DNA of 64,000 bases from Frigoribacterium endophyticum (GTDB taxonomy: Bacteria > Actinomycetota > Actinomycetes > Actinomycetales > Microbacteriaceae): NCBI RefSeq assembly GCF_011759585.1, contig NZ_JAAOYV010000002.1:1361510-1425509 (forward strand), given 5' to 3'. This document shows, piece after piece, positions 7,422-14,584 of this stretch. Both the position numbers and the translations under genes were made by a program. Each line of letters begins with the position of its first letter. The stretch's first letter is position 1. Below the pieces are notes generated by a model. That model searched no databases and was not told the origin of the DNA. It saw only the letters and a list, made by a program, of their open reading frames with translations.

Positions 7422-9371
7422 TCACTCGGCGCCGCCGTCGCGCGCGGCCCGGCGGCGGGCGCCGACCAGCAGCGCCGTGCCGAGCGTCAGCATCAGCGCC
7501 GAGCCCAGCAGCACGCCGCCGGTGCCGTCCGAGCCCGTGTAGGCCAGGCCGGAGGCGCGGGTGCCGCCGACGGGGCGGGGAGCGACGCGGTCGCCCCCGG
7601 CCGGGACGATGGCGGCGGGTGCGACGTAGGTGAACGGCAGCGCGTCGGACGCGCCTCCCGCCGTCGTCACCACGATCGTCGTGGCGCCGGCCACGCAGGC
7701 CGGGGTGACGAACGTCAGGCGCGTGCCGTCAGCGGAGACCGTGACCGCGGTGGCCGGGATCGTGACCCCGCAGATCGTCACCGTCGTCGCTCCGGGCACG
7801 AACGGCCCGCCGATCACCGTGACGGTGTCGCCGCCCGTGGTCGAGCCCGAGCCGGGGTCGACCGAGGCCGCGCCGGGCTCCGCGAGGTACGTGTAGCCGT
7901 CCTCGAGCACCGCGGCCCCGTCAGCGCCGTCCAGGACGACGTCGACCGGGCCCGCGACTCCCGCCGGGGTCACCACGGTGACGCGCGTGTCGGTGGGGGT
8001 CCCGACGATCGTCGCCGCGACTCCGCCGAAGGTCACGTCCGTCACGCCGGCGAGGCCGGTGCCCGAGACGACCACCGTCTGGCCGCCCGCCGTGGGGCCG
8101 GCCGTCGGCGAGATCGAGACGACGGCGGGGCCGCCGGGGCTCACGTAGACGAAGGGGCTCGGCGCGGTCGTCGTCACTCCCGCGGGGGCGGTGAGGACGA
8201 CCTCGGCGACGCCGGTGCCGGCCGGGCTGGTCACCACGACCTGCGTGCCGTCGGGCGAGACCGAGACGACCGTGCCGGGGGTGCCGTCGAACGTGACGCC
8301 GGTGATCGTGTCGAGGCCGGTGCCCGTCAGGGTCACCGTCGTGCCCCCGACGGCCGGGCCCTGCGTCGGGTCGATCGCCGTGATCGCCGGCGCGACGTAC
8401 GTGTACGCGAGCTCGGCGCTGCCCGCCGTCGGGTCGGTGACCGTGACGGTCACCGGGCCCGCGGGGGAGGCGGGGGTCGTCGCCGTGAGGGAGTTGCCGT
8501 CGGCGGCCACGGTCACCGCGGCCGCCGGCAGCGTGCCGAACGTCACGGTCGTGTCGGGCGTGAAGCCGGTGCCCGTGATCGTGACGACCTGGCCGCCGCT
8601 CGTCGGGCCGACGACCGGCGTGATGCCCGTCGCCGTGATCTGCGCGGCGGCGCCCGCGGTCGGCGACTCGCACGCCGCCGAGGCGAGGGTGACCGTGCCG
8701 AGCGGCACGTCGACGATCTGCGTGTCACCGACGGTGCCGCTGAGGGTGAGGGCAGCGACGATCGACGTGGCGGTCGCGCTGCCGAACCGGGCCTGCTCGA
8801 CGCGGCTGACGTCGACGGTCAGCGTCGCACCGAGCAGGTCGCCCGCCAGCGCGGCGCTCGCCGAGACGGTCGGGGTGGTCGCGTCGAGGGTCGCCGCGGT
8901 GCCGAAGAGGGTGAGGCCGACCAGGCCGGCGTCCGCGGTCGTGCCGCCGCCGCCGACCGGGCAGGTCACGTCGGCCGTGACCGCGTCGGCCGTCAGCACG
9001 TCGATGCCGAGCAGCGACACGGCGGCGCCCGCGACGTCAGACGACGCCGACGAGCCGGTGGTCGTGCTGGAGGCGCGGGTGCTGACCGCGCCCACGGTCA
9101 CCTCCCCGCCCTGGACCGTCGCGAGGGTCGACCCCTGGCTGTCGAAGGCACCGGGCGCGCCGCCCGTGCCGGCGGTGACGAGGCCGACGGCCGCCGTCGC
9201 ATCGAGGGCGACGAGGCCGGGGACGGTGCCGGTCAGCGCGACGCCGGCGCCGAGGGCCGAGGCGTCGCCCGGAGCGGCGGAGGCTGGTGAGGCCAGGAGG
9301 ACGGACGAGCCGAGGACGAGGCCGGCGGTGACGCCGATGGCCGCGGTCCGCGAACGCAGGACAGAACGCAT
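7422..9371 (-). CDS. secreted wall-anchored protein with IPT/TIG domains
   Basis: 649 aa. Signal peptide at 1-33, ending ASPASAAP. Residues 35-240 form an Ala/Thr/Gly-rich extracellular domain with two cysteines (choice-of-anchor-like). Four IPT/TIG immunoglobulin-like repeats follow at about 247-327, 330-412, 415-500 and 505-590, each opening with a P-x2-GP-x-GG-x-x-V pattern. The C-terminus has LAYTGS, a hydrophobic span and RRRAARDGG: a class E-type sortase signal. It is therefore probably linked to peptidoglycan with the TIG stalk outward. Its ligand is unknown. AAGGAG, the ribosome site, lies in the loop of a small hairpin next to the ATG (9373-9390). No sortase gene is in the window. 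Confidence 0.9.
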   Translation of the reverse strand: MRSVLRSRTAAIGVTAGLVLGSSVLLASPASAAPGDASALGAGVALTGTVPGLVALDATAAVGLVTAGTGGAPGAFDSQGSTLATVQGGEVTVGAVSTRASSTTTGSSASSDVAGAAVSLLGIDVLTADAVTADVTCPVGGGGTTADAGLVGLTLFGTAATLDATTPTVSASAALAGDLLGATLTVDVSRVEQARFGSATATSIVAALTLSGTVGDTQIVDVPLGTVTLASAACESPTAGAAAQITATGITPVVGPTSGGQVVTITGTGFTPDTTVTFGTLPAAAVTVAADGNSLTATTPASPAGPVTVTVTDPTAGSAELAYTYVAPAITAIDPTQGPAVGGTTVTLTGTGLDTITGVTFDGTPGTVVSVSPDGTQVVVTSPAGTGVAEVVLTAPAGVTTTAPSPFVYVSPGGPAVVSISPTAGPTAGGQTVVVSGTGLAGVTDVTFGGVAATIVGTPTDTRVTVVTPAGVAGPVDVVLDGADGAAVLEDGYTYLAEPGAASVDPGSGSTTGGDTVTVIGGPFVPGATTVTICGVTIPATAVTVSADGTRLTFVTPACVAGATTIVVTTAGGASDALPFTYVAPAAIVPAGGDRVAPRPVGGTRASGLAYTGSDGTGGVLLGSALMLTLGTALLVGARRRAARDGGAE

Positions 9372-9372
9372 G

Positions 9373-9390
9373 TGTTGCTCCTTCGCAACA
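9373..9390 (-). promoter_or_regulatory. hairpin presenting the Shine-Dalgarno in its loop
   Basis: On the mRNA, TGTTGC and GCAACA form a perfect 6-bp stem around the loop GAAGGA, which holds the ribosome-binding site directly before the ATG of the IPT/TIG gene. This may expose or tune the site. It is short and could be coincidental. Confidence 0.45.
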
Positions 9391-9419
9391 GGGTGCCCCT
9401 GATCGGCACCGGTCCGCCG

Positions 9420-9448
9420 AATCTAAGCTTTTCTCACGGTGTCGTCAC
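9420..9448 (-). promoter_or_regulatory. promoter GTGACG-N17-TAGATT of the IPT/TIG gene
   Basis: A -35-like GTGACG (9448-9443) and -10 TAGATT (9425-9420) with 17-nt spacing in a locally AT-richer stretch. The predicted start lies about 40 nt before the ATG. Confidence 0.5.
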
Positions 9449-9492
9449 CCCCAGTGCGAGGGTGACCGGTGCGGTCTCGTTTCCGCGGGTGC

Positions 9493-9532
9493 GCGGATGC
9501 GCGGATGTGCGGATGTGCCGATGCGCCGATGC
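9493..9532. repeat. 8-nt tandem repeat GCGGATGN/GCCGATGC x5
   Basis: Five tandem octamers (GCGGATGC, GCGGATGT twice, GCCGATGC twice) in the gap between the IPT/TIG gene and the 144-aa membrane gene. Non-coding low-complexity DNA. Confidence 0.8.
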
Positions 9533-9571
9533 GCGGTCGCGCTGGCCGGGCTGCCGCAGGGCCTGCGGGAG

Positions 9572-10006
9572 CTAGCGGTCGGCCGCAGGCGCGAAGCAGC
9601 GGGCGAGCAGCCGCGCGCTGGCCAGCAGCAGGACCGCGAAGGCCGTCTGGTTCACCGCACCCCACACCGGGATGCCGCCGACCACCGCGATCACCGACCA
9701 GTTCACGGCGATGTCGACGAGGATCACGACCAGCCCGAGCACGACCCCCGCGCGTCGCCGGAGCAGCAGCAGCACGATGACGAGCGGGTCCCACAGCGTG
9801 AGCGAGACCCAGAAGGCCCGGAGAGCGGGGTGGAAGTCGGCGTAGACGTCGGCTCCTCCGACGCCGAGGTCGGCCACGTGCGTCGTGGTGCCGACGGCGA
9901 AGCCCGCGATCCAGAGCCACCGGAGGAGCCGGGCGGCATGGTGGCGAGGCGCCGGGGCTGGGGCCCGCGGGTGCGCGGGGCCGGGAGGCGGGGTGACCGG
10001 CTGCAC
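9572..10006 (-). CDS. integral membrane protein, 144 aa
   Basis: Unrecognised. A Pro-rich basic N-terminus is followed by four hydrophobic helices (about 28-45, 60-83, 84-105 and 110-133) with the motifs TTTHVADLG and FHPALRAFWVSL between helices 1 and 2. GTG start; CAGGCT lies 6 nt upstream without a Shine-Dalgarno, a weak leaderless arrangement. It follows the Dabb gene on the same strand with a 49-nt gap. Confidence 0.75.
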   Translation of the reverse strand: MQPVTPPPGPAHPRAPAPAPRHHAARLLRWLWIAGFAVGTTTHVADLGVGGADVYADFHPALRAFWVSLTLWDPLVIVLLLLRRRAGVVLGLVVILVDIAVNWSVIAVVGGIPVWGAVNQTAFAVLLLASARLLARCFAPAADR

Positions 10007-10055
10007 GGCGTGAGCCTGGCCGGGGTCTCGACCCGCGCCTCCTCGGGGCCTCGGG

Positions 10056-10370
10056 CTACGCGGCGACGTCGAAGACGACGATGCGGGCCGCGGACTCCTG
10101 CAGGAACGTCGCGACCTCGACGTGCTGGGGGTCGGGCAGGTAGCCGTCGAGGGCCGCCTTGTCGCGGAAGTGCACCGCGAGCATCCAGTCGAACCCGCCC
10201 TGCAGGTCCTCGTCGCCGATGTTCGGGCCGCTCGTCACCGAGAGCACGCCGTCGATCGACGTGAGCTTCTCGGTCGACCGCGCGCTCGCCTGCTCGGCGG
10301 TGTCCGCCCCCGCGGACTCCGCCCACTCGACCAGCACCACGTGCACCACTTCTCCTGCTCCGAACGCCAT
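10056..10370 (-). CDS. Dabb-family protein (stress-responsive alpha/beta barrel)
   Basis: 104 aa, the typical Dabb length. The fold signature includes VVHVVLVEW at the first strand, a helix with TEKLTSIDGV, the strand-loop VLSVTSGPNI, FDWMLAVHFRDKAALDGYL and the closing PQHVEVATFLQESAARIVVFDV, with the central His of the family. Such proteins form small dimeric ferredoxin-like barrels and some are stress-induced or enzymatic; no substrate can be assigned. The ATG at 10370 with AGGGAG upstream is preferred over a much longer in-frame reading whose extra residues look like shadow sequence. Confidence 0.85.
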   Translation of the reverse strand: MAFGAGEVVHVVLVEWAESAGADTAEQASARSTEKLTSIDGVLSVTSGPNIGDEDLQGGFDWMLAVHFRDKAALDGYLPDPQHVEVATFLQESAARIVVFDVAA

Positions 10371-10523
10371 GGGTCTCCCTCTCGTCTGCGGCGCCGACTC
10401 GCTCGGCGCCTCCGTCGATCCTGCGCCTCCCGCCCGGACGGCGGCAGGGAGCGCGCGTCCCCCCTCGCCGCTGCACCTGCACCTGCTGGCCGGCGGGAGT
10501 CGCGGGTCGGCCCGCGCAGGAGA

Positions 10524-10579
10524 ACCACGTCCTCGCACGCGAACCAGGCCGCGGCGTGGTTCGCGTGCGACGACGTGGT
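10524..10579. repeat. dispersed palindrome family E-like, variant copy
   Basis: Arms 10524-10546 and 10557-10579 match at 22 of 23 positions (ACCACGTCCTCGCACGCGAA and on) around a 10-nt loop. It abuts the larger family E copy at 10594-10654. The 361-nt gap 10371-10731 between the divergent Dabb and phosphoribosyltransferase genes consists mainly of these two palindromes plus the 13-mer GGAGTCGCGGGTC at 10496-10508. Confidence 0.8.
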
Positions 10580-10655
10580 GCCTCTCGGGTCGGGCACCCC
10601 GTTCTCGCACCGGCACCCCGCCGCGGCGGGGTTCGTGTGCGAGGACGGGGTGTGC
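10572..10655. repeat. palindrome family E, copy 1 (direct repeat partner of 11365-11448)
   Basis: The core palindrome 10594-10654 has arms beginning CACCCCGTTCTCGCAC and ending GTGCGAGGACGGGGTG, with CCGCCGCGGCGG in the centre. The core and its left flank (GACGTGGTGCCTCTCGGGTC) are repeated almost identically at 11365-11448, so the phosphoribosyltransferase gene is bracketed by a direct repeat of about 84 bp. Confidence 0.8.
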
Positions 10656-10731
10656 GGCGGGGGGCAGGCCGCAGCGGGCAGCACCGGCCGGGTCACGCGA
10701 GCCCGGCGCCCCGCCCGTGCCAGGATCGACC

Positions 10732-11313
10732 GTGACCGACCTGCAGCAGCGACTCCGCGACTCCTTCCGCTGGCGGGGCGACCGCACCGACTGGACCTCC
10801 GGCGCCGATGTCACGGGCTGGTGGCGCGACCCGGTCGTCGTCGCCGAGATCGGCTCGGCGCTCGCCGCGCTGCACGGCGCCGACGGAGCCCCCGGCGCCC
10901 CCGGAGCGCCCGGCACCCACGACGCCCCGACCGTCGTGCTCGGCCCGATGTCCCGCGGGAGCCTGCTCGGCGTGCTGACCGCCCGCGCCCTCGGCGTCGG
11001 CTTCGTCGAGGTCCGCAAAGATCCGGCCCCCCTCGCCGACAGCGACGCCTGGTGGCTGACCACCACCGCCCCCGACTACCAGGACCGCCACCTCACGCTG
11101 GGCGTCCGCCGCTCGCTGCTGAGCTCCGGCGACCGCGTCCTCTTCGTCGACGACTGGATCGAGACCGGCGCCCAGGCCGCCGCCTCCCGCCGCCTCGTCG
11201 AGATGAGCGGTGCCCGCTGGCTCGGCGCCGCCCTCGTCGTGGACGGCCTCCGCGAGACGCGCCCTCGCCGCGAGCTCGGGGTGCGGGCGCTGCTCCACGT
11301 CCGCGAGCTGTAG
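10732..11313 (+). CDS. phosphoribosyltransferase-family protein
   Basis: 193 aa, type I PRT fold. The PRPP-binding loop reads VLFVDDWIETGAQAAA (about residues 133-148), the conserved two-acid/TG(A/T) signature, and VLGPMSRGSLLGVLTARALG is the early loop. VEVRKDPAPLADSDAWW provides the flexible region. A GAPGAPGAPG insertion sits near residues 50-60. Related actinobacterial proteins are annotated adenine- or orotate-type PRT domain proteins; the acceptor base is not determinable here. GTG at 10732 is preferred because upstream in-frame residues read through repeat DNA. CAGGAT lies 5 nt upstream. The gene is flanked on both sides by family E palindromes. Confidence 0.85.
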   Translation: MTDLQQRLRDSFRWRGDRTDWTSGADVTGWWRDPVVVAEIGSALAALHGADGAPGAPGAPGTHDAPTVVLGPMSRGSLLGVLTARALGVGFVEVRKDPAPLADSDAWWLTTTAPDYQDRHLTLGVRRSLLSSGDRVLFVDDWIETGAQAAASRRLVEMSGARWLGAALVVDGLRETRPRRELGVRALLHVREL

Positions 11314-11364
11314 GAGTCGCGGGCCGGCCGGCCGCACCGGTCACCACCGCGCAGCCCGTGCAAA

Positions 11365-11448
11365 GACGTGGTGCGTCTCGGGTCGGGCACCCCGTTCTCG
11401 CACGGGCACCCTGCCGCGGCGGGGTGCCGGTGCGAGGACGGGGTGCGC
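11365..11448. repeat. palindrome family E, copy 2
   Basis: Near-identical to 10572-10655, in the 176-nt gap between the phosphoribosyltransferase and MFS genes. The core palindrome is 11388-11445. It probably acts as an RNA hairpin at the phosphoribosyltransferase 3' end. Confidence 0.8.
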
Positions 11449-11475
11449 GGCGGGGCAGGAGGCGCCCGCCCCGAC

Positions 11476-11481
11476 TACCGT
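11476..11481 (+). promoter_or_regulatory. -10 element TACCGT, leaderless start
   Basis: TACCGT with an 8-nt gap to the ATG at 11490 and no Shine-Dalgarno between them. Confidence 0.55.
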
Positions 11482-11489
11482 GGGCCCGG

Positions 11490-12764
11490 ATGAGCGACGA
11501 CGACGTCACCCGCCCCGGCGGCCCGCCCGGCCCCGGCGACCCTCGCGACCCCGCCGGCGACCCCGCCCCGCGCTGGGCGCCCCGCCGCGGCGCCGTCCTC
11601 ACCATCGGCCTCATCGTCGGCATCTCGCCCTTCGCGACCGACATGTACATCCCCGGCCTCCCGGCCATCGCGGCCGACCTCGACGCCTCGACGGCGCAGG
11701 TGCAGCTCAGCCTCACCGCCTTCCTCGTCGCGTTCGCCGTCGGCCAGATCGTCGTCGGGCCGCTCAGCGACGGATCCGGCCGGAGGCGCGTCCTCCTCGC
11801 CGGGACCGCCCTCTTCGCCATCGCCTCCCTCGCCTGCGCCCTGGCCCCCGACTCCACCACCCTCGTGCTCGCCCGTGTCGTGCAGGGCCTCGGCGGCGCC
11901 GCCGGCAGCGTCGCCGCCCGCGCCATGGTCGGCGACTCGACCACCGGCGTCGCCCGCAGCCGCCTCTTCGCGACCCTCGCCGCGATCAACTCGGTCGGGC
12001 CCGTCGTCGCCCCGCTCATCGGCGGGCTCGTGCTCGCGGCGGGGTCGTGGCGCGCCACGTTCGCGCTGCTCGCCGTGCTGGGCACCGGGCTGACCGTCGC
12101 GGCGTGGCGACAGCTGCCGGAGACCCTCACCGCGCCTCCCCCCGGCGGAGCCTCGCTCGGCGCCTCGCTGCGCCGCATGGGCGGGCTGCTCGGGATCCCG
12201 CGCTTCCGCTGGTACCTCGTCACCGGCTGCGCCGCGACGATCGGCTTCTTCTCGTACATCTCGACGTCGTCGTTCGTCTTCCAGCAGCAGTACGGGTTCA
12301 GCGAGGGGCTCTACACGCTCGTCTTCGCCTCGAACGCGTCGTGCATGATCGCGTCGACCCTCGTGTTCCGCCGCCTCGTCGGGCGCTTCGCCGAGGACCG
12401 CCTCTTCACGATCGGCCTCGCCACCTGCACCGTCGGGTCGGCGCTCGTGCTCGTCGGGGCCGTCTCCGGGGCCGGGCCGGCGCTGATCTGGCCGGCGCTC
12501 GCGCTCGTGACGGCGGGGTGGGGCTGGGTGATCCCGGGCTCGATCACGCTGACGCAGGCGCTCGGGCACCGGGCCCCCGGCACGGCGGCGGCCCTGGTCG
12601 GCGGCCTGCAGTTCGGCCTCGGCGGCGCGGCCACCCCACTCGCCGGCGCCCTCGGCGGCACGGCCGTCGCGATGGGCGGGCTGATGCTCGGCTTCATCGC
12701 CGTCGGGCTCGCGGTGCAGCTGTGGGCGTCGCGGCCCGGTGCCCCGCAGGGCGACCGGGGGTAG
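11490..12764 (+). CDS. Bcr/CflA-type MFS drug efflux transporter
   Basis: 424 aa, 12 predicted spans after a Gly/Pro/Asp-rich cytosolic N-terminus of about 30 residues. The opening TIGLIVGISPFATDMYIPGLPAIAADL contains the D-x-Y-x-P-x-LP motif of the DHA1 Bcr/CflA group (span 1). GPLSDGSGRRRVLLAG (about 90-105) is the MFS motif A loop, and VVQGLGGAAGSVAARAMV (about 130-147) matches the motif B/C region. It probably exports hydrophobic drugs or metabolites in exchange for protons; the substrate is unknown. It appears monocistronic with its own leaderless promoter and ends in front of a family B palindrome and a strong hairpin (12895-12928). Confidence 0.92.
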   Translation: MSDDDVTRPGGPPGPGDPRDPAGDPAPRWAPRRGAVLTIGLIVGISPFATDMYIPGLPAIAADLDASTAQVQLSLTAFLVAFAVGQIVVGPLSDGSGRRRVLLAGTALFAIASLACALAPDSTTLVLARVVQGLGGAAGSVAARAMVGDSTTGVARSRLFATLAAINSVGPVVAPLIGGLVLAAGSWRATFALLAVLGTGLTVAAWRQLPETLTAPPPGGASLGASLRRMGGLLGIPRFRWYLVTGCAATIGFFSYISTSSFVFQQQYGFSEGLYTLVFASNASCMIASTLVFRRLVGRFAEDRLFTIGLATCTVGSALVLVGAVSGAGPALIWPALALVTAGWGWVIPGSITLTQALGHRAPGTAAALVGGLQFGLGGAATPLAGALGGTAVAMGGLMLGFIAVGLAVQLWASRPGAPQGDRG

Positions 12765-12806
12765 GAGTCGCGGGCCAGGAGGCGTGGCGGGGTCCGGCCC
12801 CGCAGG

Positions 12807-12867
12807 GCCGAGTGGTCACGATGTGCTGCTCACGCGGGCGCGGAAGCGCAGATCGCGACCACTCGGC
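12807..12867. repeat. palindrome family B, copy 1
   Basis: Begins GCCGAGTGGTCACGAT and ends ATCGCGACCACTCGGC, in the gap between the convergent MFS and CsbD genes. One of six copies in the window, all at gene 3' ends. Confidence 0.85.
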
Positions 12868-12894
12868 GGTACGCCGGGCGCGCCCGGCACGGCG

Positions 12895-12928
12895 GAGGGC
12901 CCGGCGTCTGCGACGACGCCGGGCCCTC
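12895..12928. terminator. strong hairpin terminator
   Basis: Perfect 14-bp arms (GAGGGCCCGGCGTC and its complement) with a 6-nt loop, 36 nt beyond the CsbD stop and between convergent genes. It probably serves both strands. Confidence 0.75.
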
Positions 12929-12963
12929 CGGGCATCCGGTGCGCGAGCACCGGGGGAGCGGGA

Positions 12964-13137
12964 CTAGTGGTCCGTCGCGTCCTTGGCCTTCTCGGTGTCC
13001 ATGCGCGCCTCGCTCATGGCCTGGTCCTTCTGGCCCTGGTGCGTGAGCTCGGCGTCGTCGGTCTTCTTGCCGACGGCCTCCTCGGCGTGTCCGGCGACCT
13101 TCTGAACTGCGTCCTTTGCCTTGTCTCCGAGCGACAT
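12964..13137 (-). CDS. CsbD-family stress protein, 57 aa
   Basis: Small, charged, highly soluble CsbD-like protein, missing from simple long-ORF lists. It opens MSLGDKAKDAVQKVAGHAEE, followed by AVGKKTDDAELTHQGQKDQA, the family's GK-x-T-x(5)-L-x(2)-G-x(2)-DQ-like core. CsbD proteins are general-stress proteins of unknown biochemical role, controlled by SigB-type factors in Bacillus. AAGGAGA lies 6 nt before the ATG, which makes the start firm. It is a single gene ending at a strong hairpin. Confidence 0.88.
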   Translation of the reverse strand: MSLGDKAKDAVQKVAGHAEEAVGKKTDDAELTHQGQKDQAMSEARMDTEKAKDATDH

Positions 13138-13299
13138 GACGTCTCCTTCGTGAAGTGGGTGCCGACGGACGTCGGCTGTCCTGGACGCTAGGCCGGGCGG
13201 AGTCGCGGGGCCTGTCTGCCCGGCAGGTTCACAGCCCGGGTGCGTCCGGTGGCCATGAGCGGGGCCCGGGCCGCGCCTGGTGCGGCGGCGTGCGGCGGC

Positions 13300-13360
13300 G
13301 CCGAGTGGTCGCGAACTGCTGCTCCCCGGGCTCGGGAGGAGCAGACCGTCACCACTCGGC
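13300..13360. repeat. palindrome family B, copy 2
   Basis: Arms CCGAGTGGTCGCGAACTGCT and the partly complementary GAGCAGACCGTCACCACTCGG around a GC-rich loop. It lies just after the arsC stop (13378 on the minus strand). Confidence 0.85.
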
Positions 13361-13377
13361 GCGCGCGGCGGGGCGGG

Positions 13378-13809
13378 TCAGGCGGGGGCGATCTCCGCGA
13401 CGAGCTGCTCGACGCGTCGACGGATGTCGTCGCGGATCGGACGCACCTCGTCGAGGCCACGGCCGGCCGGGTCGGTGAGCTCCCAGTCCTCGTAGCGCTT
13501 GCCCGGGAAGACCGGGCACGCGTCGCCGCAGCCCATCGTCACGACGACGTCGCTGTCGCGCACCGCCTCGGTCGTCAGCACCTTCGGCTGCGCCCCGGCG
13601 ATGTCGACCCCGACCTCGGCCATGGCGGCGACGGCCACGGGGTTGATCTGGTCCTTCGGCTCGCTGCCGGCCGAGAGCACCTCGACGCGGTCGCCCGCGA
13701 GGTGCCGCAGCCAGCCGGCGGCCATCTGCGAGCGACCGGCGTTGTGCACGCAGACGAAGAGCACGGCGGGGCGCGCAGTGGTGGCGGGGGAGTCGGCGGC
13801 GTCGGTCAT
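13378..13809 (-). CDS. arsC: arsenate reductase, LMW-phosphatase type
   Basis: 143 aa. Reduces arsenate to arsenite in the cytosol. The N-terminal loop VCVHNAGRSQMAAG carries the catalytic Cys20 and Arg26 of the CX5R phosphatase loop. MGCGDACPVFPGKRYEDWELTDPAG (about 93-117) holds the two resolving cysteines and the conserved Asp-Pro of the thioredoxin- or mycothiol-linked class. No arsR, acr3 or arsB lies nearby, so it is an orphan in this window. GGAG precedes the ATG. A tyrosine phosphatase is the alternative, but the extra Cys pair favours ArsC. Confidence 0.92.
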   Translation of the reverse strand: MTDAADSPATTARPAVLFVCVHNAGRSQMAAGWLRHLAGDRVEVLSAGSEPKDQINPVAVAAMAEVGVDIAGAQPKVLTTEAVRDSDVVVTMGCGDACPVFPGKRYEDWELTDPAGRGLDEVRPIRDDIRRRVEQLVAEIAPA

Positions 13810-13976
13810 GGTGGTCTCCAGGGTCGGGTCGGGGTCGGGGGCGGGCCGATGATACGGGGCGCAGGTGTCTCGACGGCTCGGGCTTCCCTGCCCGGCTCGA
13901 CCTGCGCCTCCCTCGGGGGCCCGGCCCGCGCCTCCCCGGGGTGGCGCTCCCGGGCGAGAGGGCGCACCATGGCGTG

Positions 13977-14459
13977 ATGCGATCCGACCGAGACCTCACC
14001 TCCGTGTCCGAGCCCGCTCGCCCCGCCGTCGTCGACCGGGTGCGCGAGAGCCTCGACGACGCGGCCGCCCGCCACGGAGGGCGCGTGCGCGTCACCCACA
14101 GCTACGTCGCGGCCCCGCAGCCGGGAGGCGCGGGTCGCGTCGCCGGCTGGCAGTCACGCGTGCAGGTGGCCGGCGTCCGTCGTCGCCCGGTCGACCTCTG
14201 GTGCGCCGTCGACGCCCGCGACCTGATGGTGCTCGGCGGGGCCGACCTCGCCGGCTGGCGCCTCGACGACCCCACCGCCGAGCGCGAGTGCCGCGCGGCC
14301 CTCGGCCAGCTGGTCGACGACTTCGTCGCCGGGCGCCTGCCCGTCGACCGCACGTCGGAGCTCGCCCGCACGGGCGCCGTCGTCACCCTGCTCGCGACGG
14401 CGGCCGCCGCGACGGCGCTCGCCGTGGCGTCGGTGATCGCGGGGCGCGGCAAGCGCTGA
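13977..14459 (+). CDS. hypothetical protein with C-terminal membrane segment, 160 aa
   Basis: No recognised family. Residues 15-120 are soluble, with RVRESLDDAAARHGGRVRVTHSYV and the central patch RRRPVDLWCAVDARDLMVLGGADLAGWRL. The C-terminus (VVTLLATAAAATALAVASVIAGRGKR) is a single hydrophobic span followed by basic residues, suggesting a tail-anchored membrane protein facing the cytosol. The ATG at 13977 is chosen over an in-frame ATG at 13941 because the extra 12 residues come from repeat-like DNA. It converges on the glutaminase gene across a family B palindrome. Confidence 0.65.
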   Translation: MRSDRDLTSVSEPARPAVVDRVRESLDDAAARHGGRVRVTHSYVAAPQPGGAGRVAGWQSRVQVAGVRRRPVDLWCAVDARDLMVLGGADLAGWRLDDPTAERECRAALGQLVDDFVAGRLPVDRTSELARTGAVVTLLATAAAATALAVASVIAGRGKR

Positions 14460-14485
14460 GCTGAGCTGGGCTGAGCCGGTCGGGG

Positions 14486-14545
14486 CCGAGTGGTCGCGAT
14501 CTGCTGCTCCCGGGGCCCCCGACGAGCAGTTCGTGACCACTCGCC
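14486..14545. repeat. palindrome family B, copy 3
   Basis: GCCGAGTGGTCGCGAT with the complementary GTTCGTGACCACTCGCC, between convergent genes ending at 14459 and 14585. Confidence 0.85.
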
Positions 14546-14584
14546 GCCGCCGTGCCGCATCGCGTCGCGCCGCCGCGCCGCGCC

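Noticed and set aside
10572-11448. The 84-bp direct repeats as attachment sites of an integrated element
   Set aside because: No integrase or tRNA gene; only one ordinary housekeeping-type gene lies between, and the repeat is itself a palindrome family.
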